This document shows, one piece after another, positions 8,449 to 16,204 of a DNA stretch of 26,632 nucleotides. The stretch is from Actinobacteria bacterium casp-actino8 (lineage in GTDB: Bacteria; Actinomycetota; Acidimicrobiia; Acidimicrobiales; Ilumatobacteraceae), in the NCBI GenBank assembly GCA_001510455.1, contig LFFH01000008.1, forward strand, positions 1-26,632, in the 5' to 3' direction. The number at the start of each line of letters is the position of its first letter. Position 1 is the first letter of the stretch. The notes beneath the pieces are model-generated. The model was not told the origin of the DNA. It worked only from the letters and a program-made list of their open reading frames with translations, and ran no database searches. The position numbers and the translations under genes are program-made.

Positions 8449-9438
8449 TCAGACCACGGCATCGCCGTGGCGGAACTCGGCTGTGAGGGCGTCGAGTCGC
8501 CCCTTCACCTCCGCATCGATCGGTGTGATCGCAGCGACAATGGCGTCGCGTAGTTGATCGGGCCGGCTTGCTCCGATGATCGGAGAGGTCACGGCCGGAT
8601 GGGCGAGCACCCACTGAATGGACAAGGTGGCGAGACTCACGTTGGTCTCGTCAGCGATGTCTTTCATGATGTCGACGACATCGAACATGTGGTCGTGCCA
8701 ATAACGATCCTGATAGCGCTCGGCGGCGAATCCGAGGGTGAAACGCGTGCCTTCGGTCGGGTTGCCTCGTGAATGCTTTCCGGTCAGAAGTCCGCCGGCC
8801 AACGGGTTGTAGGGGATGACGGCGACTCCTTCTTCGGCACAGAGGGGAAAGAGTTCGCGCTCGTTCTGACGGAACAGCATGTTGTAGCGGGGCTGTACCG
8901 ACACGAACTTGTGGAGATTCAGGACTTCACTTCGGCCGAGTGATCGCGCCAGTTGGTAGGCGAGCACGTTCGAACAGCCGATGTAGCGAACCTTGCCGGA
9001 TCTCACCAGGTCGTCGAGAGCCGAGAGGGTCTCGTCGACCGGCGTGTGATGATCCCAGGCGTGGATCTGATAAAGGTCGACGTGATCGGTGCCGAGTCGG
9101 CGCAGTGACGCATCGATCGCTCGCATCACGTTCTGACGCGAGTTGCCCGAATCCCATGGTTTCGAACCGGTGGGAAAGAAGCACTTGGTGGCCACGATGA
9201 CCTGATCGCGCCGCCCCTTCATCCACCGACCGACGATTTCCTCGGTCCGACCGAAATCCTGAGGGGGAGCACCCACCGGATACACGTCGGCGGTGTCGAT
9301 GAAGTCAATACCCGCGTCGTAGGCAGTGTCGAGAATCGACAACGAAGTGGCCTCGTCGCACTGGTACCCGAAGGTCATGGTGCCGAGACACAACTGGGAG
9401 ACCCGAAGTCCGGTGTTGCCGAATCGAACGTGATGCAC
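8449..9438 (-). CDS. Aldo/keto reductase
   Basis: 329 residues, GTG start at 9438. Aldo/keto reductases reduce aldehydes and ketones with NADPH on a TIM barrel in the cytosol. The catalytic tetrad is visible: D48 (FIDTADVY), Y53, K85 (VIVATKCF) and H126 (YQIHAWD). Other family signatures are GNTGLRVSQLCLGTMTFG, VRYIGCSNVLAYQLA, PLAGGLLTGK and the C-terminal cofactor loop SPIIGASRPDQLRDA. It resembles the YajO/PdxI-like and general-stress AKRs; the substrate cannot be inferred. A -10 box TATCGT lies 6 bases upstream of the GTG. It is divergent from the EamA transporter, with 79 bp between the start codons. Confidence 0.92.
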   Translation of the reverse strand: MHHVRFGNTGLRVSQLCLGTMTFGYQCDEATSLSILDTAYDAGIDFIDTADVYPVGAPPQDFGRTEEIVGRWMKGRRDQVIVATKCFFPTGSKPWDSGNSRQNVMRAIDASLRRLGTDHVDLYQIHAWDHHTPVDETLSALDDLVRSGKVRYIGCSNVLAYQLARSLGRSEVLNLHKFVSVQPRYNMLFRQNERELFPLCAEEGVAVIPYNPLAGGLLTGKHSRGNPTEGTRFTLGFAAERYQDRYWHDHMFDVVDIMKDIADETNVSLATLSIQWVLAHPAVTSPIIGASRPDQLRDAIVAAITPIDAEVKGRLDALTAEFRHGDAVV

Positions 9439-9443
9439 GACCC

Positions 9444-9457
9444 GACGATAGATCGTC
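9444..9457. promoter_or_regulatory. 14-bp palindrome over the aldo/keto reductase -10 box
   Basis: GACGATAGATCGTC has 6-bp arms around AG. It contains TATCGT on the minus strand (9450-9445), the -10 box for the leaderless reductase mRNA (6-base gap to GTG 9438). It lies in the divergent region shared with the EamA gene and could be an operator. Confidence 0.4.
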
Positions 9458-9505
9458 AGTCGTCGAACCCGTTCGTCGAAACGTCATCTTCGGACGTCGG
9501 TCTGC

Positions 9506-9517
9506 TAGGCACGATCC
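9506..9517 (+). promoter_or_regulatory. Possible -10 box for leaderless EamA mRNA
   Basis: TAGGCA (9506-9511) departs from TANNNT at its last base but keeps the 6-base gap to GTG 9518 seen at other leaderless starts in this window. Confidence 0.3.
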
Positions 9518-10354
9518 GTGGAGATCGTGTTCGCGGCCGCGGCGGCGTGGGTGTACGGCTTGGGCGACTTCTGTGGCGGGCGGGCCAGCCGTCGTCTCGA
9601 CAGTGTGTCGGTCACCTTCTACGGCCAGTTGTTCGGGGTCCTTCTCTTGGTCGTCGCGCTGGTCGCGTTCGGCGATCCTGTCGCTCCACTCGTGGATTGG
9701 GGCTGGGGCGCCCTGGCCGGAGTGAGCGGTCTGATCGGTCTCGGGCTCCTGTACTACTGCTTGGCCAACGGTGCGATGACGGTCGTGGGCCCCCTCACGG
9801 CCGTGGTGAGTGCCGTACTCCCGGTGATCGTCGGCTTCGCGCTCGGTGAGCGGCCGAGCGCTCTCGCCCTCGTCGGCATCGTCGCCGCTCTCGTCGGCAT
9901 CGTTCTCGTCACGGGGGCCGTCGGCACCCCTCACCTGCCGACGGCGCCACGCATCATCGTGCTGACCGCGCTCGGCGGTGTGGGTTTCGGCCTCCTCTAC
10001 GTGTTCTTGGGCCAGACGTCCGAGGAGTCGGGAATGTGGCCACTGGCGTCGGCACGCATCGTCTCGATCGGACTCGCGGCAGTGGTCGTGAGCGGTCGTC
10101 GACGACGGGGTGACGTCGGACGGATCACCCGTTTCGCCGTTCTGGCCGGAGTGTTCGACATGGCCGGCAACGTGTTGTTCGTGCTGGCGAGTCGGGAGGG
10201 GTTGCTCTCGCTCGTCTCGGTGATCACGGCTCTGTACCCGGTCAGCACGATTCTGTTCGCCGTTCGGTTCGACCACGAGCGCCTCAGCCGTTCGCAGGTC
10301 ATGGGGCTCGTGGGGGCCGGGCTGGCGGTCGCTCTGGTCGCGCTCGGTCGCTGA
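9518..10354 (+). CDS. EamA-family (drug/metabolite transporter) membrane protein
   Basis: 278 residues from GTG 9518. The protein is almost wholly hydrophobic, with about ten membrane helices in two halves, the double-EamA layout of DMT exporters and importers of amino acids or other small metabolites. The first half runs to about residue 140 (GLIGLGLLYYCLANGAMTVV, GPLTAVVSAVLPVIVGFALGE). The second repeats the pattern (GVGFGLLYVFLG, LLSLVSVITALYPVSTILFA, ERLSRSQVMGLVGAGLAV). The C terminus is very short. It is divergent from an aldo/keto reductase and may share a control region with it. The substrate is unknown. Confidence 0.88.
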   Translation: MEIVFAAAAAWVYGLGDFCGGRASRRLDSVSVTFYGQLFGVLLLVVALVAFGDPVAPLVDWGWGALAGVSGLIGLGLLYYCLANGAMTVVGPLTAVVSAVLPVIVGFALGERPSALALVGIVAALVGIVLVTGAVGTPHLPTAPRIIVLTALGGVGFGLLYVFLGQTSEESGMWPLASARIVSIGLAAVVVSGRRRRGDVGRITRFAVLAGVFDMAGNVLFVLASREGLLSLVSVITALYPVSTILFAVRFDHERLSRSQVMGLVGAGLAVALVALGR

Positions 10355-10392
10355 CCGGCCCTCGAGACTCGCCGAGACCAGCCGCCCCGACC

Positions 10393-10415
10393 TAGAATAC
10401 AAGTCGTAGACAAGT
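10393..10415 (+). promoter_or_regulatory. idh promoter with tandem ACAAGT repeat
   Basis: TAGAAT (10393-10398) is a TANNNT -10 box. Two copies of ACAAGT follow at 10399-10404 and 10410-10415, 11 bp apart, covering the expected start of transcription. The same ACAAGT-N5-ACAAGT pair is found in the acn/gntR divergent promoter. Its position fits an operator for a repressor. Confidence 0.6.
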
Positions 10416-10417
10416 GG

Positions 10418-10437
10418 CGGACCTCGGGTCCGAAAGG
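10418..10437 (+). promoter_or_regulatory. idh leader hairpin and ribosome binding site
   Basis: CGGACCTCGGGTCCG (10418-10432) forms a 6-bp hairpin with a TCG loop directly before the Shine-Dalgarno sequence AAAGG (10433-10437); ATG follows after 10 bases. Unlike most genes here, idh has a leader with a ribosome binding site. Confidence 0.45.
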
Positions 10438-10447
10438 TGGCACCAAC

Positions 10448-11665
10448 ATGGCGAAGATCAAGGTCGACAACCCCGTCGTCGAACTCGACGGTGACGAGAT
10501 GACCCGCATCATCTGGCAGTTCATCAAGGACCGTCTGATCCTTCCGTATCTCGATGTGGAGCTCGAGTACTACGACCTCGGCATGGAGTACCGCGATCAG
10601 ACCGACGACCAGGTGACCGTCGATGCGGCGAACGCCATCTTGAAGCACGGCGTCGGTGTGAAGTGCGCGACCATCACGCCCGACGAGGCCCGCGTCGAAG
10701 AGTTCGGCCTGAAGAAGATGTGGAAGTCGCCGAACGGCACCATCCGCAACATCCTCGGTGGCGTCGTCTTCCGTGAGCCGATCATCTGCAACAACATCCC
10801 GCGCCTCGTTCCGGGTTGGACCAAGCCGATCGTGATCGGACGTCACGCCCACGGAGATCAGTACAAGGCCACCGACTTCAAAGTTCCGGGGGCCGGGACC
10901 GTCACCATCACCTACACGCCCGACGACGGTAGTGAACCCATGCAGTTCGACATCGCGAAGTTCGGCAAGGACGGTGGCGTGACGATGGGCATGTACAACT
11001 TCAACGACAGCATCCGCGACTTCGCGCGGGCTTCGTTCCGTTACGGACTCGCTCGCAACTACCCGGTCTACATGAGCACCAAGAACACGATCCTGAAGGC
11101 CTACGACGGTCAGTTCAAGGATCTGTTCCAGGAAGTGTTCGATGCCGAATTCAAGGCCGAATTCGACAAGGCCGGCCTCACGTACGAGCACCGTCTCATC
11201 GACGACATGGTGGCGTGCGCCATGAAGTGGGAAGGCGGTTACGTCTGGGCCTGTAAGAACTATGACGGTGACGTGCAGTCCGACACCGTGGCGCAGGGTT
11301 ACGGATCCCTCGGTCTCATGACCTCGGTTCTCATGACTCCCGACGGAAAGACGGTCGAGGCCGAAGCCGCGCACGGCACGGTGACCCGCCACTACCGCGA
11401 GCATCAGAAGGGCAACAAGACGTCCACGAACCCGATCGCATCGGTGTACGCATGGACCGGTGGTCTCAAGCATCGTGGCAAGCTCGACAACAATCCGAAG
11501 CTCATCGAGTTCGCCGAGAATCTCGAGAGCGTGTGTGTCGAGAGTGTGGAAGGCGGGGAGATGACCAAGGACCTGGCGATCCTCGTCTCCAAGGATCAGC
11601 CGTGGTTGACCACTGAGGACTACCTGGCCGCTCTCGACCGTCGTCTTCAGCAGAAGATGGGCTGA
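10448..11665 (+). CDS. icd: NADP-dependent isocitrate dehydrogenase, dimeric eukaryote-like type
   Basis: 405 residues, ATG 10448. It oxidatively decarboxylates isocitrate to 2-oxoglutarate, making NADPH, in the TCA cycle. The sequence follows human IDH1/IDH2 almost colinearly: [55 protein letters not shown] and GRHAHGDQY. The substrate arginines fall at R100, R109 and R132, R132 being numbered as in human IDH1. [11 protein letters not shown] and [11 protein letters not shown] supply metal-binding aspartates, and [11 protein letters not shown] is the NADP site. This is the subfamily II homodimer, not the E. coli Icd or monomeric type. It heads an operon: a quinone oxidoreductase starts 6 bases downstream. 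Confidence 0.97.
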   Translation: MAKIKVDNPVVELDGDEMTRIIWQFIKDRLILPYLDVELEYYDLGMEYRDQTDDQVTVDAANAILKHGVGVKCATITPDEARVEEFGLKKMWKSPNGTIRNILGGVVFREPIICNNIPRLVPGWTKPIVIGRHAHGDQYKATDFKVPGAGTVTITYTPDDGSEPMQFDIAKFGKDGGVTMGMYNFNDSIRDFARASFRYGLARNYPVYMSTKNTILKAYDGQFKDLFQEVFDAEFKAEFDKAGLTYEHRLIDDMVACAMKWEGGYVWACKNYDGDVQSDTVAQGYGSLGLMTSVLMTPDGKTVEAEAAHGTVTRHYREHQKGNKTSTNPIASVYAWTGGLKHRGKLDNNPKLIEFAENLESVCVESVEGGEMTKDLAILVSKDQPWLTTEDYLAALDRRLQQKMG

Positions 11666-11671
11666 GTCGAC

Positions 11672-12661
11672 GTGAAGGCCGTCGTGCTCCGCTCGTACGG
11701 CGGACCTGAGGTCCTCACGTTCGAGAGTGTTCCCGAACCCGTACCGGGTCCTGACGAAGTACTCGTGGCCGTGCGCGCCACGGCGCTCAATCGCGCCGAT
11801 CTCCTGCAACGCATGGGTGCCTATCCCGATCCTCGGCGCGGACTCGATCTCGAGATTCCCGGGCTCGAGTTCGCCGGTACCGTCCGTTCCGTCGGACGTC
11901 GTGTCACCCGCTGGAACATCGGCGACCAGGTGATGGCGATCGATGCCGGTGGGGCGTACGCCGAATTCGTGTGCACGCACGAACGACAGCTCATGCCGGT
12001 TCCGACGGGGGTCTCGCTCGCCGACGCGGCGGCGATTCCGGAGGTCTTCTTGACGGCCTGGGACGCCCTCGTACTTCAGGGCGGGCTGACATCGGGGCGT
12101 TGGGCACTGGTGCACGCCGGAGCCTCCGGTGTCGGTACGGCATCGATCCAGATCGCAAAGGCGATCGGAGCACGCATTGCCGTGACCTGTTCAGCGGGCA
12201 AGGCCGACGCCTGTCGGGCCCTCGGTGCCGATCTGGTGATCGAACGTTCACCTCACGACTGGGCGAGCGACCTCGTCGCGGCCGTTCCGTCGGGTGTCGA
12301 CGTGATCCTCGACGTGGTCGGAGGCGATGAGATCGATCGCAACCTGCGCGTCGTCGCCACCAAGGGAACCATCGTTCAGGTGGGTCTCATGGGAGGTGCG
12401 TCCACCACGGTGAACGTGGGCGCCATCATGGCCAAGCGTGTTCACTGGATCGGAACGACTCTGCGAGCCCGCCCCATCGAAGAAAAAGTGGGCGTGACGC
12501 AGCGATTCGTGGCCGAGATGCTCCCTCTTTTCGAGGACGGTCGACTCCGCCCCGTCATCGATTCGAGATTCGCCTTCGATGACATCGCCCGCGCGCACGA
12601 GTACATGGCGAGCAATGCCAACACCGGGAAGATCCTGATCGACATCACGTCCGGAACATGA
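11672..12661 (+). CDS. Zinc-independent NAD(P)H:quinone oxidoreductase (PIG3-like MDR family)
   Basis: 329 residues, GTG 11672, 6 bases after the icd stop. Members of this medium-chain dehydrogenase/reductase branch reduce quinones with NADPH and lack the catalytic zinc. The start MKAVVLRSYGGPEVL and the stretch ATALNRADLLQRMGAYPDP resemble the TP53I3/PIG3 quinone reductases. The substrate-domain block PGLEFAGTVRSVG follows, and the nucleotide-binding site is VHAGASGVGTASIQIAKAIGA (about 148-168). The zinc-binding Cys/His pattern of alcohol dehydrogenases is absent, as expected. Co-transcription with an NADPH-producing isocitrate dehydrogenase suggests it uses that NADPH, but this is inference. 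Its stop overlaps the next ATG (ATGA). Confidence 0.92.
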   Translation: MKAVVLRSYGGPEVLTFESVPEPVPGPDEVLVAVRATALNRADLLQRMGAYPDPRRGLDLEIPGLEFAGTVRSVGRRVTRWNIGDQVMAIDAGGAYAEFVCTHERQLMPVPTGVSLADAAAIPEVFLTAWDALVLQGGLTSGRWALVHAGASGVGTASIQIAKAIGARIAVTCSAGKADACRALGADLVIERSPHDWASDLVAAVPSGVDVILDVVGGDEIDRNLRVVATKGTIVQVGLMGGASTTVNVGAIMAKRVHWIGTTLRARPIEEKVGVTQRFVAEMLPLFEDGRLRPVIDSRFAFDDIARAHEYMASNANTGKILIDITSGT

Positions 12662-14634
12662 GCGGAGGGCCGCTTCCGGAACCTCGCCGGGGGATGGCCC
12701 ACCATCCAGGCCTCGACGGCGTTCGGGCCTCGGCCCTCCTCATGATCATGATCTACCACTCGGAGCCGACCTGGATGCCCGGTGGGTTCATCAGCGTCTC
12801 GCTGTTCTTCACGTTGTCGGGATATCTGATCACCTCCCTGTTGTTGTTCGAGGGTGAAGCGAACGGCCGGGTGTCGCTCCGTCGATTCTGGGAGCGCCGT
12901 CTTCGCCGTCTCGCCCCCGCAGCACTCGTTGCATTGTCGGCCGTGGTGCTGCTGTCGACGTGGCTCGGAACGGCCGTCGAGCAGGCTCGAGTTCGTGGCG
13001 ACGCCGTGTCGGCCGCGCTCTACGTCGCGAACTGGCACGCGATTTTCGCCGGTCACTCGTACAGCGAGCTCTTCGCTGACGAGAGTCCTCTCCAACATCT
13101 GTGGTCGCTGTCGATCGAGGAACAGCTCTACGTGTTCGTTCCACTCGTCGTGGCCCTCGGATTCGTCGTGGGGCTTCGTCGACGGGGCATCGGATTCGTC
13201 TTCTTCGGACTGGGCGCGATCTCGGTGCTGGCCGCGATCCTGGCCAGCGATCACGACCGGATCTACTACGGCACCGACACCCGTGCCGTCGAGCTCTTCG
13301 CGGGAGCAGTTCTCGCCTGTTTTCTCAGTCCGCGAATCGAACGCTGGGCCCAGGGTCGTTTCCGGTGGGTGAACGTCCTGTGGCTCGCTCCGTTGGTGCT
13401 GTTCATCTGGTTCTCGCGCATCGTCGATCCGCAGTCGTCATGGTTGTACGACGGTTGGCTCGGCGTCTTCGTGTTGGTCAACGTTCCGTTCTGTATAGGT
13501 GCGGTCCTTCCCGGCCCGATGCGACGTGTCATGTCGTGGCCGATACTCACTCTCCTCGGCCGCATGAGCTACGGGATCTATCTGGCCCATTGGCCGGTTT
13601 TCGTCTGGGTCGACGAGGATGTGGTCGGTTGGAGCGGTGCCCCCTTGTTGGTCGTTCGCTTCGTCGTGACCTTCGCGATCGCGGCGCTGTCGTACCGCTT
13701 CATCGAGCAGCCGATTCGCACCAAACGGCTACTCACCCGAGATCGAATCGCCGCACCGATGGCGGTGGTGGGTTTGCTCGTGGTCGTGGTGCTTCCCGTG
13801 GTGCTTCTGCCGTCGAGTGCTCCCGCACAAACCACCGAACTGCGCGTGTTGTCGACGATCGCGCCGTCGGTCGTCACCTCGACGAGTGTTTCGCCGGCCA
13901 ACGACACGTCGTCATCGGCCACTCCGATCGTCTCGATACCGGAAGCCGCGCCGGATCCCGAGGCCCCGATCACCATCCTCGTTCTCGGTGACTCGGTTGC
14001 CGAGAACGTCGCGCTGGCTCTCTCTGATGCGTCCGACGGTCGGCTCGGCGTGATCTCGGGAGGGGTTCTCGGCTGTCCCCTGCAGAAGGTGGCTCTGGTC
14101 CATCGGCGAGTTGACGAGGACCAAGTGACCGAGTACTGCCCGGACAACGTGGCCCGAACGGCGGCCTACGTGGATGACATCGATGCGGTGTTCGTCGTGG
14201 CGAGTGTCGCCAATCAATGGGACTACCGTCCGCTCGATTCGGACGAACGGATCGTGGTGGGTTCGACTCGTTACGAGAGCGATCTCGACGTCTGGTTGCA
14301 ATCGATGCGAGATCAGACGCTTTCCCGAGGAATACCCATTTTGTTCCTCGAGTCCCCTCGCGTCGCTGACGAACCGATGCTGAACGGTGACACCGAAGAG
14401 CCACGAGCCGCATGGAACGCAGTGATGAGACGTTGGGATTCCGAATGGGTCGATGTCGCCGTCGTCGACTTCGACGACCTGCTCGCCGACCCGAATTCGA
14501 GCGTGGGACGCATCGAACGACCCGACGGAACCCATCTCGATCCGGAGTTCGGCGTGCGTCTGGCTCGCGAATCGCTGATCCCTCGTCTGCGGGCCGCGTG
14601 GTTCACCGCCACGCGTGCTCTCACGTCACCGTGA
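12658..14634 (+). CDS. Membrane acyltransferase (OafA/YrhL type) with C-terminal SGNH domain
   Basis: 658 residues; ATG overlaps the upstream stop. The N-terminal half is an Acyltransferase_3 domain with about ten or eleven membrane helices: HHPGLDGVRASALLMIMIYH carries the conserved catalytic His, FTLSGYLITSLLL and RRFWERRLRRLAPA follow, then WSLSIEEQLYVFVPL and YGIYLAHWPVF. After a Ser/Thr-rich linker (about 400-430) comes an SGNH hydrolase domain with a GDS motif near 443-446 and the catalytic DGTHLD near 622-627. This two-part design O-acetylates cell-surface polysaccharide or peptidoglycan: the membrane part passes acetyl groups outward and the SGNH part transfers them. The acceptor here is unknown. 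The 3' end overlaps the convergent molybdoprotein gene by 14 bp. Confidence 0.93.
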   Translation: MSGGPLPEPRRGMAHHPGLDGVRASALLMIMIYHSEPTWMPGGFISVSLFFTLSGYLITSLLLFEGEANGRVSLRRFWERRLRRLAPAALVALSAVVLLSTWLGTAVEQARVRGDAVSAALYVANWHAIFAGHSYSELFADESPLQHLWSLSIEEQLYVFVPLVVALGFVVGLRRRGIGFVFFGLGAISVLAAILASDHDRIYYGTDTRAVELFAGAVLACFLSPRIERWAQGRFRWVNVLWLAPLVLFIWFSRIVDPQSSWLYDGWLGVFVLVNVPFCIGAVLPGPMRRVMSWPILTLLGRMSYGIYLAHWPVFVWVDEDVVGWSGAPLLVVRFVVTFAIAALSYRFIEQPIRTKRLLTRDRIAAPMAVVGLLVVVVLPVVLLPSSAPAQTTELRVLSTIAPSVVTSTSVSPANDTSSSATPIVSIPEAAPDPEAPITILVLGDSVAENVALALSDASDGRLGVISGGVLGCPLQKVALVHRRVDEDQVTEYCPDNVARTAAYVDDIDAVFVVASVANQWDYRPLDSDERIVVGSTRYESDLDVWLQSMRDQTLSRGIPILFLESPRVADEPMLNGDTEEPRAAWNAVMRRWDSEWVDVAVVDFDDLLADPNSSVGRIERPDGTHLDPEFGVRLARESLIPRLRAAWFTATRALTSP

Positions 14635-16198
14635 CACGTCGGTAGTGCCACCCGGTGGCCCCATCGGGAGCAACCGGGGTCACTCGATCGGTTTGTGTGT
14701 ATCCGCTCTTGTCGGTGGCTCGAACCGTGATCCGGTGTTCTCCGGGGGAGGCGTTCCACGGAATCTTCCATTGACGCCAGGTGTCGTCACTCACGTCGTC
14801 GGCGAGTGTGGCCTCACGCCACGGTTCGTCGTCGACTCGTACCTCGACCTTCGCGATTCCGGTGTGTTGAGCCCACGCCGTTCCTGCGATCACGAAATCA
14901 CCGGAAGGCACGCGTTGGCCACGACGAGGAACATCGATACGAGATTGCGTCTTGACGGGGCCGAGGCGAGACCAGCCACGAGGGATCCAATAGCCGCGTC
15001 GATCCCACGTGGTGAGCTCGATCGTCGACAGCCATTTGGTCGCCGAGACGTATCCGTACAGACCGGGGACGACGAGTCGCGCTGGGAAGCCGTGGACGAG
15101 GGGCAGCGCCTCCCCGTTCATTCCGAGAGCGATCAGGCAGTCACGTCCGTCGAGCGCGGTCTCGACGGGGAATCCGCAGGTCCAACCATCGAGACTCGTG
15201 CTGAAGACCTGCTCGGCGTCATCGGTGACTCCGGCTTCGGAGAGCACGTCGGACAGAAGCACGCCTTGCCAGACCGCATTTCCCACCAGTGATCCGCCGA
15301 TCTCGTTCGACACACAGCACAACGTGATGGTGCGCTCGACCTGTGGCAACGACAGTAGAGCGTCGTACGAGTACTCGAGTGGCCGCTCGACGAGCCCGGA
15401 GACCCGAAGTCGCCAACGCTCGAGGTCGACGTTCGGAAACGACAGGGCGGTGTCGATGCGATAGAAGTCGCCGACCGGCGTGACGAACGGTTCGGTCGGG
15501 TGGAAGGCGTCGACCGACACCGCTCCACCGTCGGAAACGGGTAGGGAGTCGGGGCGCTGTGACTCGATGCGGTCGAGTCGCTCACCCTCGCGTCGGGTCG
15601 AGATCACACCGGCGATGGAAGCAGCCGTTCCGGCAGCGACCGTGGTGCGCAGGAATCGTCGTCGATCCCATCCGATGGGCACCCGTGAGACATGAGGTCG
15701 TCGGGCATCGAGCCACCGCCCGACGATGACGTCACAGGCGAGGGCGAACACGATCGAGCCGACCGCTGCGCCCACGAAGGGCGCCAGGACCGACAGCACC
15801 GAGGTGCCGGCGCGTTCGGCGGCGCTGACACTTCCGATGAGCGCGACGACGAACGATCCGATCGTGTACCCGGTGGCTCGACGTCGTGATGCGACCCCGA
15901 GGGCCAGGGCCACGACGAACATGACCGTGTAGGCACCGATCTCGAGCACCAACTTGTCGTTGGTGCCAAAGGTGGCGATGGCCCACTCCTTCAACCATCG
16001 AGGCGTGCGGTCGACGAACGAGCCACCGACCAGATCGAGGGGAGAGACGCCGTCGTCGAACTGCGCCACCACGTGGCCGGAGAACAATCCGAGTGCACCA
16101 GCGACGACACCCGCGATGGCGCCGGCCCAGCGTGGTGGTGTGGACCACTCGTCGACGTCGTGTGGCGCCGACGGATAGACCTCGGCGAGCTCGGTCAC
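14621..16198 (-). CDS. Membrane-anchored sulfite-oxidase-family molybdopterin oxidoreductase
   Basis: 525 residues, GTG 16198. Residues 1-160 hold four membrane helices (about 24-45, 86-104, 112-127, 133-158). A Tat-like twin-arginine stretch DRRRFLRT (about 178-185) leads into a fifth hydrophobic segment. The catalytic domain (about 225-400) has the molybdenum-ligand cysteine in TLCCVSNEIGG (C295), then GNAVWQGVLLSDVLSEAGV, GFPARLVVPGLYGYVSATKW and WIPRGWSRLGPVKTQSRID. The Mo-co dimerisation domain (about 410-525) completes the family layout. Such proteins are oxidoreductases on the outer face of the membrane; their substrates, whether sulfite or oxidised biomolecules, are mostly unproven. 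It starts 6 bases after citrate synthase and is probably co-transcribed. Confidence 0.9.
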   Translation of the reverse strand: MTELAEVYPSAPHDVDEWSTPPRWAGAIAGVVAGALGLFSGHVVAQFDDGVSPLDLVGGSFVDRTPRWLKEWAIATFGTNDKLVLEIGAYTVMFVVALALGVASRRRATGYTIGSFVVALIGSVSAAERAGTSVLSVLAPFVGAAVGSIVFALACDVIVGRWLDARRPHVSRVPIGWDRRRFLRTTVAAGTAASIAGVISTRREGERLDRIESQRPDSLPVSDGGAVSVDAFHPTEPFVTPVGDFYRIDTALSFPNVDLERWRLRVSGLVERPLEYSYDALLSLPQVERTITLCCVSNEIGGSLVGNAVWQGVLLSDVLSEAGVTDDAEQVFSTSLDGWTCGFPVETALDGRDCLIALGMNGEALPLVHGFPARLVVPGLYGYVSATKWLSTIELTTWDRRGYWIPRGWSRLGPVKTQSRIDVPRRGQRVPSGDFVIAGTAWAQHTGIAKVEVRVDDEPWREATLADDVSDDTWRQWKIPWNASPGEHRITVRATDKSGYTQTDRVTPVAPDGATGWHYRRVTVT

Positions 16199-16204
16199 CT
16201 GACC

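Noticed and set aside
9305..12115. A 936-codon open frame on the minus strand, antisense to the EamA gene and icd
   Set aside because: It lies wholly opposite clear genes. Its translation is rich in Arg, His, Asp and Glu with no recognisable domain. Long antisense frames are expected in GC-rich DNA because the complement of the coding frame rarely has stops.
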